NCBI GenBank assembly: GCA_021740905.1
Contig: JAIOYV010000022.1
Span: forward strand, 1-64,000
From: Bacteroidales bacterium
GTDB lineage: Bacteria > Bacteroidota > Bacteroidia > Bacteroidales > M50B96
Reading direction: 5' to 3'
DNA length: 64,000 nt
In this document: piece after piece, positions 27,501 through 37,976 of the stretch
How the letters are laid out: the number at the start of each line of letters is the position of its first letter
How positions within the stretch are numbered: position 1 is the stretch's first letter
Notes under the pieces: model-generated
Database searches by the model: none
Seen by the model: the letters and a program-made list of their open reading frames with translations, nothing else
What the model was told of the DNA's origin: nothing
Made by a program: the position numbers and the translations under genes

Positions 27501-28737
27501 CGAAACAAATGGGGTATTTTCTGTCACCCTGGTGGCATCGAACAGTTTTGGGAGCGATACGGTAACTTACCATTCTTTTCTTGAAATTGATCGCCCCATG
27601 ACTCCTGAAATCCAGGACAGTGTGGCGATATGTGGCCCCGGCACGGTCGATTTATCAGCGATTTCAGCCGGAACAACCCTTTGGTACGAATCTGCCAGCG
27701 ATCCAGTTCCTGTCAATACAGGTGCCCAATTGCAGGTTACGGTCGATTCGAGCCGATTGTATTTTGTCGAGAACAGGCAGCCTGGGCCATCGGAATATGG
27801 AGCCAAATACAATGATGCAGGCGATGGTGCATTTTATTCCTATGCCACGATACATTATCTTGTTTTTGATGTGTATGAGGAATTCATGCTAAAATCGGTC
27901 AAGGTATATGCCGATGGGGATGGTGACCGTACCATCTACTTGAGAGGCTCGAATGGAGCTACCCTTGAAACTGCCACCGTATTTATCCCCGATGGTGAAA
28001 GCCGGGTCGATTTGAACTGGCTTGTTGCGCCGGGCACTGAGTATCAATTGGCGGCACAAGCAGCGCCCTATTTGTTCCGGAATCTGTCCAGCCTTTCGTA
28101 TCCTTATGATATTGCCGGGATGGGAAGTGTGACACATAGTTCGGCGACATCAGACCCAACAGGTTATTATTATTTCTTCTACGATTGGGAAGTTGTCGGC
28201 CCCGATTGTTATAGCCCTCGTATCCCGTATTCGGTATTTGTGATGGATGACGTACCGGAAGCTGCCTTTAGTTTCGATGTATTAAACGATTCGGTGGTAG
28301 CTTTTACCAATTCATCGACCGATGCAATTTCGTATACCTGGTATTTTGGCGATGGGGCTTCATCGCAGAATAAGAATCCGCAACATGTTTTTGCCACCAT
28401 AGGACATTATGATGTGATGCTGGTAGCAACCAATCCATGCGGGGATGATACCATTTCGGCCACCATAGCTGTTGGGATCGAGAATGTTGAAAACCCAGCC
28501 GATGCCATAGCCATGTTCCCCAATCCCACAAACCACGAAGTTACCCTGGTTCTGCCAAATGCATCTTCGGAAGAAATAGACTTATGTCTATATAATATTA
28601 CCGGCCAATGCTTAAATACGTGGAAGTTGGACAAAAGGCAGGTCCGGGTTACCTTATCAATGGATAAGTATAGCCCGGGAATATATTGGCTGCGGATAGG
28701 GGACTCATTAAGCAAAAAGCTGGTTATTCAGAGGTAA
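24592..28737 (+). CDS. Gingipain-like C25 cysteine peptidase with T9SS sorting domain
   Basis: A 1381-residue secreted protease. Order: signal peptide (1-20); propeptide-like beta domain (about 30-215, GKPAVPAHNEIIAVP); a C25 caspase-like peptidase domain (about 240-640) with catalytic His477 in VLHRDHGWENGWGD and Cys510 in FSINCLTGKF; a PKD domain (about 735-795); a CUB-like domain (about 810-925, DWDTLWIYDGD); a PKD domain (about 935-1000); a beta domain (1050-1210); a third PKD (about 1225-1290); and a C-terminal T9SS sorting domain (MFPNPTNHEVTLVLP...GIYWLRIGDSLSKKLVIQR). PorU, the sorting peptidase, is also C25 but lacks a sorting domain of its own, so this looks like an exported protease. 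Cleavage preference cannot be read from the sequence. The upstream PorV/PorP-like operon may help export it. Confidence 0.88.
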   Translation: MKKLLLFSTFVFLVSTAFSQYNPVVASSVPNAEKQTHLELTDNGVKGLDLNYSFENSVLSTINEKGTSYTIPNRTGFSFTKDIGKPAVPAHNEIIAVPLGATASIKFHKLVFHDEAGYLCYPAQPPAPDTYGAPEPEFVIDEEFYTRDTYYPSNPVEIVERLKWRGMELLVLQIRPVRYNPKKHKFRMYSKLEFSIEFEGGSDFVDANQHSQGFLERYPAALLNKASIEEEISKKREMSQPKDGDGKDYIIITVPDYYTVAEKLAAWKRQLGYKVEIVEQANWTSQEVKTAIETRYQNWTPKPDYFVIIGDHQDVPGQNMGSHVTDLYYACMDGSGDYWPDMARGRISVASESNASLVIDKIIKYEAQPVTNAAFYSRSTHAAYFQESAQAGYAERRFAQTAEDIRQYMTNQQGMNVDRVYYTGSSTTPTNWNNGYYSSGEPLPSYLLKPTFPWTGDATDINNNINAGNLYVLHRDHGWENGWGDPYYDISNINSLNNGDLTPIVFSINCLTGKFNETECFSERFLRKTPGGAVGIFCHSEVSYSGYNDGLAIGLFDAIWASPGLVPNFTGSGGINNPNVTPHEPILTMGDVATHGLIRMSETWGTNQYTNELFHYFGDPAMKIWTQVPQPITATFSNTIMCGTDSVIHIYNSTVLDATATLVVDGILMDNIVLVNGEGFLHFTPVVGVNGFITLSAGNHKPLVAPIYILGGCPKSKFDIGPSHFCPSDSVWFESVSTGTITDYVWNFGPGATPQTATSLGPHSVYYSTPGPKTISLEVTGPSGNDTYERQIEIDSDCKFYMPTSGTAMSSFCYGVLFDDGGSGNYSDNINSTFVIEPDGSSGITLYFSEFDFEQDWDTLWIYDGDISTANLIGGFTGSNLPMGGVVSTTSGKVTIIQQTDQAVNESGFEVAWTCNYPNSPPHSNFMCMDVNPCLGEAAFYDISTNVPDTWEWDFGDGNFSAQQNPIHTYETNGVFSVTLVASNSFGSDTVTYHSFLEIDRPMTPEIQDSVAICGPGTVDLSAISAGTTLWYESASDPVPVNTGAQLQVTVDSSRLYFVENRQPGPSEYGAKYNDAGDGAFYSYATIHYLVFDVYEEFMLKSVKVYADGDGDRTIYLRGSNGATLETATVFIPDGESRVDLNWLVAPGTEYQLAAQAAPYLFRNLSSLSYPYDIAGMGSVTHSSATSDPTGYYYFFYDWEVVGPDCYSPRIPYSVFVMDDVPEAAFSFDVLNDSVVAFTNSSTDAISYTWYFGDGASSQNKNPQHVFATIGHYDVMLVATNPCGDDTISATIAVGIENVENPADAIAMFPNPTNHEVTLVLPNASSEEIDLCLYNITGQCLNTWKLDKRQVRVTLSMDKYSPGIYWLRIGDSLSKKLVIQR

Positions 28738-29162
28738 CATGAAATACTCTGTGTTGATACTCACCGGGTGACTCGAAGTCAGACATTTGTCTACTTTGCG
28801 CTAATCTTAATATTGTGTATATAAGCATATTATACAGATAATGAGCTATGACATGTTTTTGTTTGCCCAATAATTCGCCCACACTTTGAAATAATTGTCA
28901 ATATCTTAAACCACAAGTTTTATAATTGAAAATGATCTTGTAATAGTCAAACTAATTTCTCGAAGTGGAAAATTTCAACTACGTGATGTTTGCAATTAAT
29001 TCTTCTTTCATCGTAATTGACTTGATTTTCCGAGTATAAAAGAACCATAAATATTTTGAAATTGCCATTAATGGAAATATTCAGGATATTTTAAATTACT
29101 ATTCCGATGTATATGGAAGTTCTGGTTATGTCTTTCCAATATTCAAGGCAATTATTTTTTAA
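28738..29162. other. AT-rich gap at the left edge of the accessory island
   Basis: No gene is visible in about 425 AT-rich bases. It joins the end of the C25 peptidase gene to a 5'-truncated DUF3987 gene, so it probably contains the boundary where foreign DNA begins. No clear direct repeat or integrase was found. Confidence 0.5.
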
Positions 29163-29999
29163 ACAGAAGCGGATACCTTAGCGGGAACTATAAAACAGGA
29201 TTGGGGTAATTTTAGTGATGTATTGCGAAAAGCTTTTCATCATGAGAGCACCAACATGTACAGGCGAAAAGACAATGAATACATTGAGGTGGACGACCCT
29301 CATTTGGCAATTGCATTATCCGGTACTCCTAAGCAAGTGCATAATATGATGCCGGATGTGGAAAACGGTTTATTCAGTCGATTCCTTTTCTATGCCTTTG
29401 AAGATAACAGCGACTTTAAAAATCCCTTTGTTTCGCATCGTGCAGTAAATTATACCGACTTTTTTGAAAAACAGGGTCATAGAATATTCGACCTGTACCA
29501 AATGCTCAAAAGCCAGGATAGTCCAATCCAGTTTAAATTTACGGATGAACAAGGAGAGAGATTTACCAAGGAATTTAAAGCCCTGTACACCCGTAATAGA
29601 ATGTTATTGGGGAATGACTTTAATGCAAACAGTCGTCGTCTGGGTTTGATTACCTTTCGTATTGTGATGGTGCTATGCAGCCTGCGTATTCTCGAAGATG
29701 GGAGCATTTCAAATCCAATGATTTGTTCAGAAATTGATTTCAATACTGCCATTCGCATTGTGTTTACACTCGAAAAACATGCGATTGCCGTTTTTCAAAA
29801 TTTACCCAATAATAACCTGAAAGGGATTAAGCAAAAGTTCTACGATGCCCTTCCCAATGAATTCAATCGCCAGGGCTACCTTGAAGTTGCCAAGGGAATA
29901 GGACTGAAAGACAAAACTGCTCAGAAATATCTAAAGGAGATTGTCGATAGTAAATTGATCAAACACGAATACGACAATTACACAAAAATACAAATATAG
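29163..29999 (+). pseudogene. 5'-truncated DUF3987 protein of a mobile element
   Basis: The open frame runs from 29163 (just after an in-frame stop) to 29999, about 278 codons, reading TLAGTIKQDWGNFSDVLRKAFHHE, then HLAIALSGTPKQVHNMMPDVENGLFSRFLFYAFED, which is the C-terminal part of DUF3987 proteins. These primase/helicase-associated proteins are encoded on mobilisable elements and normally have several hundred more residues at the N-terminus including the Walker A motif. That part is absent here and no start codon fits the conserved beginning, so the gene is a remnant. A perfect hairpin starts right after the stop. Confidence 0.75.
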
Positions 30000-30003
30000 G
30001 ATA

Positions 30004-30063
30004 TAGGAAGTGTAGGAAGTGTAGGATTTGGCAGGATGATTTACTCACTTCCTACACTTCCTA
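30004..30063. terminator. 18-bp perfect inverted repeat between convergent genes
   Basis: TAGGAAGTGTAGGAAGTG (30004-30021) is exactly complementary to 30046-30063, with a 24-base loop. Each arm is made of 9-base units (CACTTCCTA), with extra degenerate copies to about 30081. It separates the convergent DUF3987 remnant and the zinc-finger gene and could end transcription from both sides, though no clear T-run follows. Confidence 0.6.
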
Positions 30064-30090
30064 CGCTTCCTACGTCCTACATCAAGGAAA

Positions 30091-30393
30091 TTATTCTCCT
30101 TTTCCCATCAACAACCTGATCGTCTGCTTTTCATTTTGTACTGCCTGTTCAAGTGACTTTATTTTCGCATTCTTCACCACAATTGTTTCAATAGCATAAT
30201 TGTATACTTGCAGTAATTGTTTATAACTCTCTTGTGCAGCCACAAGTTTTGTTGTTTCTCCCTGTTGACTTACATATTTGTGGTTTTTCCTTCGATAGCC
30301 AACCATTCTGCAAGCGGGGGAGCAATATTTTGCTTTATTATTCCCGGCGACATAGTTTTTACTGCAAATAACACACGTCTTTCTTAGTTCCAT
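30091..30393 (-). CDS. Small zinc-finger protein with coiled-coil tail
   Basis: A 100-residue protein with an N-terminal zinc finger of the form CxxC (CVICSKNY, residues 8-11) and CSPAC (about 24-28), a basic stretch (RRKNHKY), and a helical C-terminal half predicted to form a coiled coil (KQLLQVYNYAIETIVVKNAKIKSLEQ). Small proteins of this sort are frequent accessory genes of Bacteroidota mobile elements. I do not recognise a named family. Probably DNA- or protein-binding. Confidence 0.6.
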   Translation of the reverse strand: MELRKTCVICSKNYVAGNNKAKYCSPACRMVGYRRKNHKYVSQQGETTKLVAAQESYKQLLQVYNYAIETIVVKNAKIKSLEQAVQNEKQTIRLLMGKGE

Positions 30394-30703
30394 TATACTT
30401 TTTCTTTAGAATTTTAGGGATTAATTTTGAAATCATCACGAAAATTTGACCTTTCAACAAGCAACATCACTTAATCATTTCTGTAAAACCAGATATTGTT
30501 TCCATATCATCACTAATCATTTCGATAACATAACCATCATTTTTATATCGTAACAAATATGAGTGAATAGGCTGGATATGGCAACTATTTTGGATATATT
30601 GCTTTATGATGCTTCAATTTGCAATCCAGTAATTAAATCTGAATATAGAGTGTAAACAAATCAGTACATTTGTTGAAAGATTTTTATTTAAGGCAAGCAC
30701 GAA
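30394..30703. other. Intergenic gap, nothing recognised
   Basis: About 310 AT-rich bases upstream of the restriction-modification gene. No gene, hairpin or recognisable repeat was seen; it presumably holds the promoters of the divergent zinc-finger and restriction-modification genes. Confidence 0.5.
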
Positions 30704-33700
30704 ATGGCATTCTTACAAAACTCGGTTCTCAACAAACATTTAAAGTCACAAAACAAAGAGCTTGTAGTTGCGGCTTACGAAAAGTTCAGGGCGTATTTTC
30801 ACAATCCTGAAATTCAAAGGAATATCCGCGATGCCAAAGAGGAACAATTCCAGGAAGGCTTTTTACGGGAGCTGTTTGTAAATGTGTTGGGTTATATCCT
30901 GAACCCAAAGCCTAATTACAACCTGACAACCGAATTGAAAAATGAAAAGGGAGCCAAGAAGGCTGATGGCGCAATTTTACAGGATGGCAAGGCATTGGGT
31001 GTGATCGAACTGAAAGGAACCGACACCAAAGACCTCGACAAAATTAATGTGCAGGCCTTCAACTATAAAAACAATCAGTCGGGTTGTATTTATGTCATCA
31101 CTTCCAATTTTGAGAAGCTGCGGTTTTTCATTCATCATTCGGTGGAGCATTTGGAGTTCAACCTGTTTACTTTAAGCGAATCGGAATTTCAATTGCTGTG
31201 GCTGTTTTTGGGTGCAGAGAACCTGTTTAACGGAATCCCGCTAAAAGTTAAGGAAGAGTGTTTGCTCGAAGAAGAAAAAGTAACCAAGCAACTTTATTAG
31301 GATTATGCCGCTTTCCGCACGGACTTGTGGCAGAACATGGTGAAAAACAACCCGCAGGAAAATAAACTCCTGTTGTTTAAGAAAACCCAGAAACTGCTCG
31401 ACCGTTTCCTGTTTATCTTTTTTGCTGAAGACAGCGGGTTGTTGCCACCCAATTCCATTTCGCGAATTGTGAACCGGTGGGAAGTATTGAAGGAAGAAGA
31501 TGCCTACAAAACCCTGTACACCATTTTTAAACAGTATTTCGGGTATATCAATACCGGCAGAAAAGGGCAAAAAAGCATTGACGACATTTTTGCTTACAAC
31601 GGGGGATTGTTTCAGACAGATGAAATGCTTGACAATATCCTGATTGATGATGACATCCTGCTTCCCCATGTGATGAAGTTGACCAATTACGATTTTCAGA
31701 GTGAGGTGGATGTAAACATCCTGGGGCATATTTTTGAAAACAGCCTTGGCGAAATTGAAACCATTACCGCAGAACTTGCCGGACAGGAGATTGACAAAAG
31801 CAAAAGCAAGCGAAAAAAAGACGGTGTTTTTTACACGCCCAAGTACATTACAAAATACATAGTTGAGAATACGGTTGGGAAACTTTGCGACGAAAAGAAA
31901 GCCGAATTGGGTATCGACGATGAAGAATATGCCAAAGGCAGGCGAAACCGAAAGAAGGAAATTGTAAGGCAGTTGGACAATAACCTGAAAGCCTACCGGA
32001 ATTGGTTGCTGCAAATCACTATTTGTGATCCTGCCTGTGGCAGTGGGGCATTTCTGAACCAGGCTTTGGAGTTTTTGATAGAGGAACATGCTTACATTGA
32101 CGAATTGCACGCCCAACTCCTGGGAGCCAGCCTGGTGTTTCAGGATGTGAGCAATCATATTTTAGAGAAAAACATTTACGGGGTCGACATTAACGAAGAA
32201 AGTGTGGACATAGCCAAACTCTCGTTGTGGTTGCGCACCGCACAAAGAGGCCGAAAACTCACCACCTTGAACAACAACATCAAGTGTGGCAATTCTTTAA
32301 TCGACGATCCTACTGTAGCCGGGGACAAGGCTTTCAATTGGCAAAAAGAGTTTCCATCGGTTTTTGAGAAGGGTGGTTTTGATGTGGTGATCGGGAATCC
32401 ACCTTATCTGAGAGTGCATGGATTAAGGGAAAATTTTGAAAAGGAATCAAGATTTTATGAAGCAGAGTATAAATCGGCAACCGGAAGATTTGATATTTAT
32501 GTTCTTTTTATTGAAAGAGCTTTTGAGTTGATAAATAAAATAGGAAAGGTGTCTTTTATTCTTCCTCATAAATTTATGGTTAGTGATTTTGGAGAAGGAA
32601 TTAGAAAGTTTTTAATTGAAAATAAAGCAGTTGAAAATATTTTACATTTTGGTTCAAAAATGGTATTTTCTGATGCCTCCACTTATACTTGTATTTTAGG
32701 CTTGTCGAAAAGGAATGAATTCGTTAAATATAAACAGGTTAATCCTTCTGAAGTTTTCATTACATTCCAATTTGAACAAGTTGAATACAAAACTTTGGAT
32801 AGTAGTAAATGGAATTTGCATGGAGGAGTTGCTGGTAAATTATTTGAGAAGTTAAACAGGCAGCCACAAACGGTTAAAAGTGTTTTTGAAAATATCAGTC
32901 AAGGAGTTGTTTCCGTTGGAGATGATGTTTTCTTGATGTTTGGAGAAATTAAAGGAGATAAATTTATAGGTTATTCTAATAAAATTGGTGAGAATATTAC
33001 TATTGAAGCAGAAACGGTTAAGCCTTTGTTAAAAGGAGAAGATGTTAAAAAATATTCACCAGTAAAGAATTCCTATTATTGTTTTTATCCGCATCATGAA
33101 CAAGAAGGTAAAACAGTTCCTTTTGAAGAAGATTTTTTCAAAGAGAAATATCCATTGGCTTACAATTACATTCTTCCTTTTAAAGATGAATTAATTGAAA
33201 AGAAAATTAGGTATAAAACAAACCCAAAAGCTTGGTATAGTTTACATAGGTCAAGAGAAATTCGACTATTTGAACAAGAAAAAATTATTACACCTGAAAC
33301 ATCATTTGGTGGTAATATGACTATTGATTCAAAAGGATTTTATCACAATACTCAAGTTTACACACTTGAGAAAAAATCTTCAATAAAGGAAGATTATAAG
33401 TTTTGGATGGCAATATTAAACTCGTCATTGTTTTGGTTCTTTTTGCAAAGTACAGGAGCTGTTTTGAGAGGTGGTTATTTTCGGTTTAAAACGAAATATT
33501 TAGAACCTTTTCCTTTACCAAAACTTAAAAATATTGAGGAGCAAAATCCTTTCATAGAAAAGGTAAATCAAAGAATGTTAGGAACTGCATTGTTGCAAAA
33601 TGCACAAAATCAATTTATTCAATTACTCCAAAGCAAATTTGAAATTGAAAAGCCCACTATAAAGTTACTAAACTGGCATGGATTGGAGTTTAAGGATTTC

Positions 33701-33898
33701 CTAAAGGAGCTCAAAAAAGCCAAAGTGCAGCTTTCGCTTTCAGAAGAAGCTGAGTGGATGCTATACTTCAACGAGCAAAAGCAAAAGGCCCAAACTTTAA
33801 AAGCTGAAATAACCAGGGTGGATTCAGAAATTGATCAATTGGTTTATGAGCTATATGGGTTGACGGAGGAGGAAATTAGAATAGTGGAACAATCTTAA
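30704..33898 (+). pseudogene. Type IIG restriction-modification protein (Eco57I-like) with in-frame amber stop
   Basis: Two open segments (30704-31300 and from 31301 onward) lie in the same frame, split only by TAG at 31298-31300 (KQLY-stop-DYAAFRTDLWQNM). Together they make about 1064 codons, the normal size of a single-chain type IIG enzyme that both cuts and methylates DNA. The N-terminus has a PD-(D/E)xK-type nuclease core (ADGAILQDG, then GVIELKGT with E-x-K). The middle has the adenine-methyltransferase motifs DPACGSGAFL and GNPPY, and the C-terminal part is a TaqI-like specificity domain, more AT-rich than the rest. The amber codon would separate the nuclease from the methyltransferase. 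Either the gene is inactive, or the downstream piece starts again (for example the ATG at 31337) and acts as a lone methylase. CAG or GAG to TAG is one base change. Confidence 0.8.
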
Positions 33899-33909
33899 AA
33901 TAATAGGGA

Positions 33910-36707
33910 ATGAATGATTCAAGAGGTTCAATATGGAGAAAGTGGGATTTGCATGTACATACTCCTGCCTCTATTGTACATGGATACGGAAATGCAGTTG
34001 ATACTTGGGAAAAGTATATTTCAGATATTGAAGGTTTGCCAGAAGAGTTTAAAGTTTTGGGGATTAATGATTACCTTTTTATTGATGGCTATGAAAAACT
34101 GAAAAAGGAAAAGGAAGAGCATGGAAGATTAAAAAATATTGAATTGCTCCTACCTGTAGTGGAGTTCCGAATTAAAAAATTTGCAGGTGTAGACTTTAGG
34201 AGTACAAAACGAATTAATCTTCATGTCATTTTTTCGGACGAATTATCGGTAAATACTATAAAAAGTCAATTCCTCAATGCTTTGGAGCAATCCTATTCAA
34301 TTGCTCCTGGAATCAATCCAGAATTTTGGGGTGGGAGCATTACAAATGAAAGTCTAAAAGATTTAGGAAGGGCTATCAAAAGTAGCATACCTCTTGAAAG
34401 ACTTTCAGAATATGGATCTGATCTTATAGAAGGATTCAATAACCTAAATTTAGATGAAGAGAAAATATTTGAGGTTCTTAAGAAACCTTACTTCAAGGAT
34501 AAGTATTTGATTGCCATAGGCAAAACAGAATGGGATGCTTTGCAATGGGCTGATGGTTCTATTGCCGAAAAGAAGGATATTATCAATAAAGCACATGTCG
34601 TTTTCACCTCGGCTGAATCTGTTGAGAAGTATATCAATGCTCAAAGAAAATTATCAGAACAAAAAGTAAATAATCTGTTATTAGATTGCAGCGATGCACA
34701 TACATTTTCACAAAATATTGCAGAAAAAGACAGGATTGGCAATTGCTTTAATTGGATTAAAGGTGACAATACTTTTGAAGGTCTCCGTCAAATTGTATTT
34801 GAAAGATTCGAAAGAGTTAGAGTTCAATTAACAAATCCAGAACAAGATTATCCCAAACCTTTTTTTTCAGAAATAAAGATAAGTAATACTAAGGTTTTTG
34901 ATGATAGTGGGGTCAATTTCAAATCTGAACATCTTAAATTGAATCCAAATCTTGTTGCTATTATAGGGGGTCGAGGGACTGGAAAAAGTTTACTTCTTGA
35001 TGCTATTGCAAAGACATTTAATAAAACAAAAAAAATCCACGAGCAGAAAAAGTTGCTATTGCAAGAGACCGTTTTGAAATTACCTATAGGAAGCATGACT
35101 CTACCGAATTAAATTTTCACATTCAAGAAAGTAATAATTTAGATTATTTGCATATCCACCAAGGGGAAGTTAAAGAAATAGCTAATCCAGAAAATCCAGA
35201 GAAATTAGATGGAGAAATAAAAAATTTGCTAAAGCTTCCTGCATCTAGTGAAATTCAATCAGAGTTTTCAGATTCTGTTATTGAAAAGCTTATAAATGAA
35301 ATATTTGATATTAAAGATTGGTTGAGATATAAAGATGAAAATGGAAATTTTCAAAACTCATTAGAATATAATATCGCAAAGAAGAAGAAAAAGGAAGATT
35401 TAATAGGAACTATTACTACTAATGAAAATAAACTCCTTATTCAAAATTATATTCAAAATCTTAACAAAATAAATTCAGTTCAAGAGCATAGGGTTAACTC
35501 TAAAAGTTTGATTGATGAATTATCTGAATATCAAGCGCAAAGAAATATAGAAATAGCAAAGATAAATGAAATAATTGCTGTCGTGACTGATAATATTCCA
35601 TTGGTTGATTTTACTCTTCAAATAAGGGCTTTGCAAAAGTTCCATGAAAGAATGGAAGCTGATATTTCCGATTTTGAAGTAGCAAATAAGAAAATAGAGG
35701 AATCTTTCAAAGAAGCTGGAATTAAAGAAGATATAAGTACCCTTCTTGAACAAATCGAGATATATCAGCAAGACATTAACATACTTGATCGGAATATTAT
35801 AGATATTAAGAAAAAACAACAAGAATTAAATCAAAAGCTCTTTGAGATTGGGGATATAGTTAATGGGATTGAATCGTCTCAGCAAACATATATTGAAAAC
35901 ATAGAAATGAAATGGATTTTGCTGAAACAAGGAAAGGAAAGTTGGAATTCAGAACAAAAAGAGCTAATCATTGAACTTTTGTCAGAAATTGATATTCAAG
36001 CTGAAAAAAAATTTGATAGAGATTCTTTTTTTGACCTTATTTCTTCAAATTGCCTTAACCTTCAAAAATTCAGGGGTACTCAATCTCAGAGTAGAAACGA
36101 AAGGCTTTTTGAAACATTTCATATTGTTGATGAGACTGATTTTATACGATTGTTCAAGGGGGATCAAATTACCACACTAAATGATAGACAGATAGATATA
36201 GCAGAGCTACTTGATTCAGACTTGTTTATTAGGGATGGTGCACGTGAATTTTTAAGAATGTGTTTAATATCAAGATATCGAGAACAGTTCTGGAAGGTCA
36301 TGTCAAGTTCAAAATATAAAGGAAAGGAAATTCATCAGCTTTCTGTCGGACAACGCGGTACTTTTTATGTATGTCTGAAACTTGCTACAGATCCATTTGC
36401 AAAACCTTTTGTGTTTGACCAACCAGAAGATGATTTGGATAATGATTTCATTATGCATCACTTAGTACCTATATTCAAGAAAATAAAAAAGTATCGTCAA
36501 GTAATTATTGTAACACATAATGCAAACTTAGTTGTAAATGCAGATGCAGAACAGGTTATTGTTGCTGCTAATGATGATGAGGCTCTTACTTATAATTCCG
36601 GAGCTATCGAGAACATCGCAATTAGAGATGAAATATGCAATATACTTGAAGGAGGTAAAGATGCATTTACGAAAAGGGAACAGAAATATGGTTTTGTAAG
36701 GATATAG
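33910..36707 (+). pseudogene. TrlF-like PHP/AAA ATPase, frameshifted at an A8 tract
   Basis: Residues at the start (WRKWDLHVHTPAS) are a PHP-type metal-dependent hydrolase motif. At about residue 350 there is a Walker A motif (GGRGTGKSLLLDA). The frame then breaks in an A8 run at 35028-35035 and stops at 35112. The continuation is in the next frame: read with one extra A it goes KTKKNPRAEKVAIARDRFE and runs without a stop to 36707. The second part has a long coiled-coil region and the ABC-type C-terminal half (LSVGQRGTFYVCLKLA, then VFDQPEDDLDND with Walker B, then VIIVTHNANLVV). The whole would be about 930 residues, like TrlF-family ATPases found beside restriction genes. Loss of one A, phase variation, ribosomal slippage or a sequencing error would all explain the break. 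Confidence 0.78.
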
Positions 36708-36713
36708 ATAGAT

Positions 36714-37976
36714 ATGATGAAAAACCAAACCCAAATAAATTGCCCCAAATGTGGGACGGCCATTGATGTTCAGGATATACTGGCTCATCAGCTGGAGGAA
36801 GAGATAGCCAAGAAGCTTCAGGCTCAATTAGCCGAGGAAAAGAAAAAGTTTGAAACGGAGTTTGAAGGTCTGTCCAAAGCCAAAGAAGCGTTTGAGCAAA
36901 AGAAAAAGCAGGAAAACGAGTTGTTCCAGGAACGTCTGGAACAGCAGCTTAAATTGGAAAAGAAATCCATTGAGACTAAGCTGAAATCGAAGTTGCTGGA
37001 AGAGCAATCGGAGCAATTCAATGCCTTGCAAAAGGAACTCAACGAAAAGTCGGAACAGGTAAAAGAACTGAACCGCACCAAAGCCGAAATTGAAAAGCTA
37101 AAGCGTGAAAAATCAGAACTAAAGGAAGCTGCTGAAGCTGAGGCTCAGAAAAAACTGAATGAAACGCTCGTAACCGAAAAAGAGAAAATCAGAAAAACCG
37201 AAGAAGAGCGCACCGAATTGCGTTTCAAAGAGCTTCAGAAGCAACTGGAAGACCAGAAAAGGCTGACTGAAGAGATGAGACGGAAACAAGACCAGGGTTC
37301 TATGCAGTTGCAGGGCGAAGTGCAGGAACTGGCCATTGAAGAATGGCTGGCCGCCCAATTCCCTTTAGATACCATTGATGAAATAAAGAAAGGTGCCAGG
37401 GGCGGCGATTGTATTCAAATTGTCAACACCCGCAGCCGGCAGAATTGCGGCACCATTTATTACGAAAGCAAGCGCACCAAAGATTTCCAAGCCACCTGGA
37501 TCGAGAAATTCAAAGCCGACATACGGGAAAAAGGATCAAGCATCGGTGTGTTGGTTACCGAAGTCATGCCTTCAGACATGGCACGCATGGGTTTAAAAGA
37601 CGGAATCTGGATTTGCAACTACGAAGAGTTTAAAGGGCTTTGTGCCGTTTTGCGTGAATCCATCATCCAACTCAGCATGGCCATCAGTTCGCAGGAAAAC
37701 AAAGGCGACAAAATGCACATGCTGTACGATTATCTAACCAGCACCACCTTCCGAATGCAGGTTGAAGCCATTGTGGAAGGGTTCACCTCAATGAAAATAG
37801 CACTTGACAGTGAAAAACGTGCTATGCAACGCATTTGGAAAGAGCGTGAAAAGCAAATCGAAAAGGTGGTCACAAACACCATTGACATGTATGGCTCCAT
37901 AAAAGGAATTGCCGGGAATGCCATTCAAAGCGTAAAGGCGTTGGAGTTGCCGGTGGACGATGAAGTTGAAACATAA
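36714..37976 (+). CDS. DUF2130 domain protein with long coiled coil
   Basis: A 420-residue cytoplasmic protein. It starts with a zinc-ribbon-like pair (INCPKCGTAIDV), followed by about 170 residues of charged coiled coil (KKLQAQLAEEKKKFETEFEG onward), then a DUF2130 domain (about 205-330) with a nuclease-like core (EEWLAAQFPLDTIDEIKKGARGGDCIQIV, GTIYYESKRTKDFQATWIEKF). DUF2130 resembles RmuC and restriction-fold nucleases; the D-x-n-E-x-K pattern (GGDC...YESKRTK) fits. It starts 6 bases after the TrlF-like gene, so it belongs to the same defence-type operon and is the only one of the three large genes that is intact. Confidence 0.8.
   Translation: MMKNQTQINCPKCGTAIDVQDILAHQLEEEIAKKLQAQLAEEKKKFETEFEGLSKAKEAFEQKKKQENELFQERLEQQLKLEKKSIETKLKSKLLEEQSEQFNALQKELNEKSEQVKELNRTKAEIEKLKREKSELKEAAEAEAQKKLNETLVTEKEKIRKTEEERTELRFKELQKQLEDQKRLTEEMRRKQDQGSMQLQGEVQELAIEEWLAAQFPLDTIDEIKKGARGGDCIQIVNTRSRQNCGTIYYESKRTKDFQATWIEKFKADIREKGSSIGVLVTEVMPSDMARMGLKDGIWICNYEEFKGLCAVLRESIIQLSMAISSQENKGDKMHMLYDYLTSTTFRMQVEAIVEGFTSMKIALDSEKRAMQRIWKEREKQIEKVVTNTIDMYGSIKGIAGNAIQSVKALELPVDDEVET

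Noticed and set aside
24592-28737. PorU, the T9SS sorting peptidase
   Set aside because: The protein has PKD and CUB domains and its own sorting domain, which PorU lacks.
31241-32158. Minus-strand open frame of 305 codons inside the restriction gene
   Set aside because: Antisense shadow of the methyltransferase part, which has clear motifs (DPACGSGAFL, NPPY).
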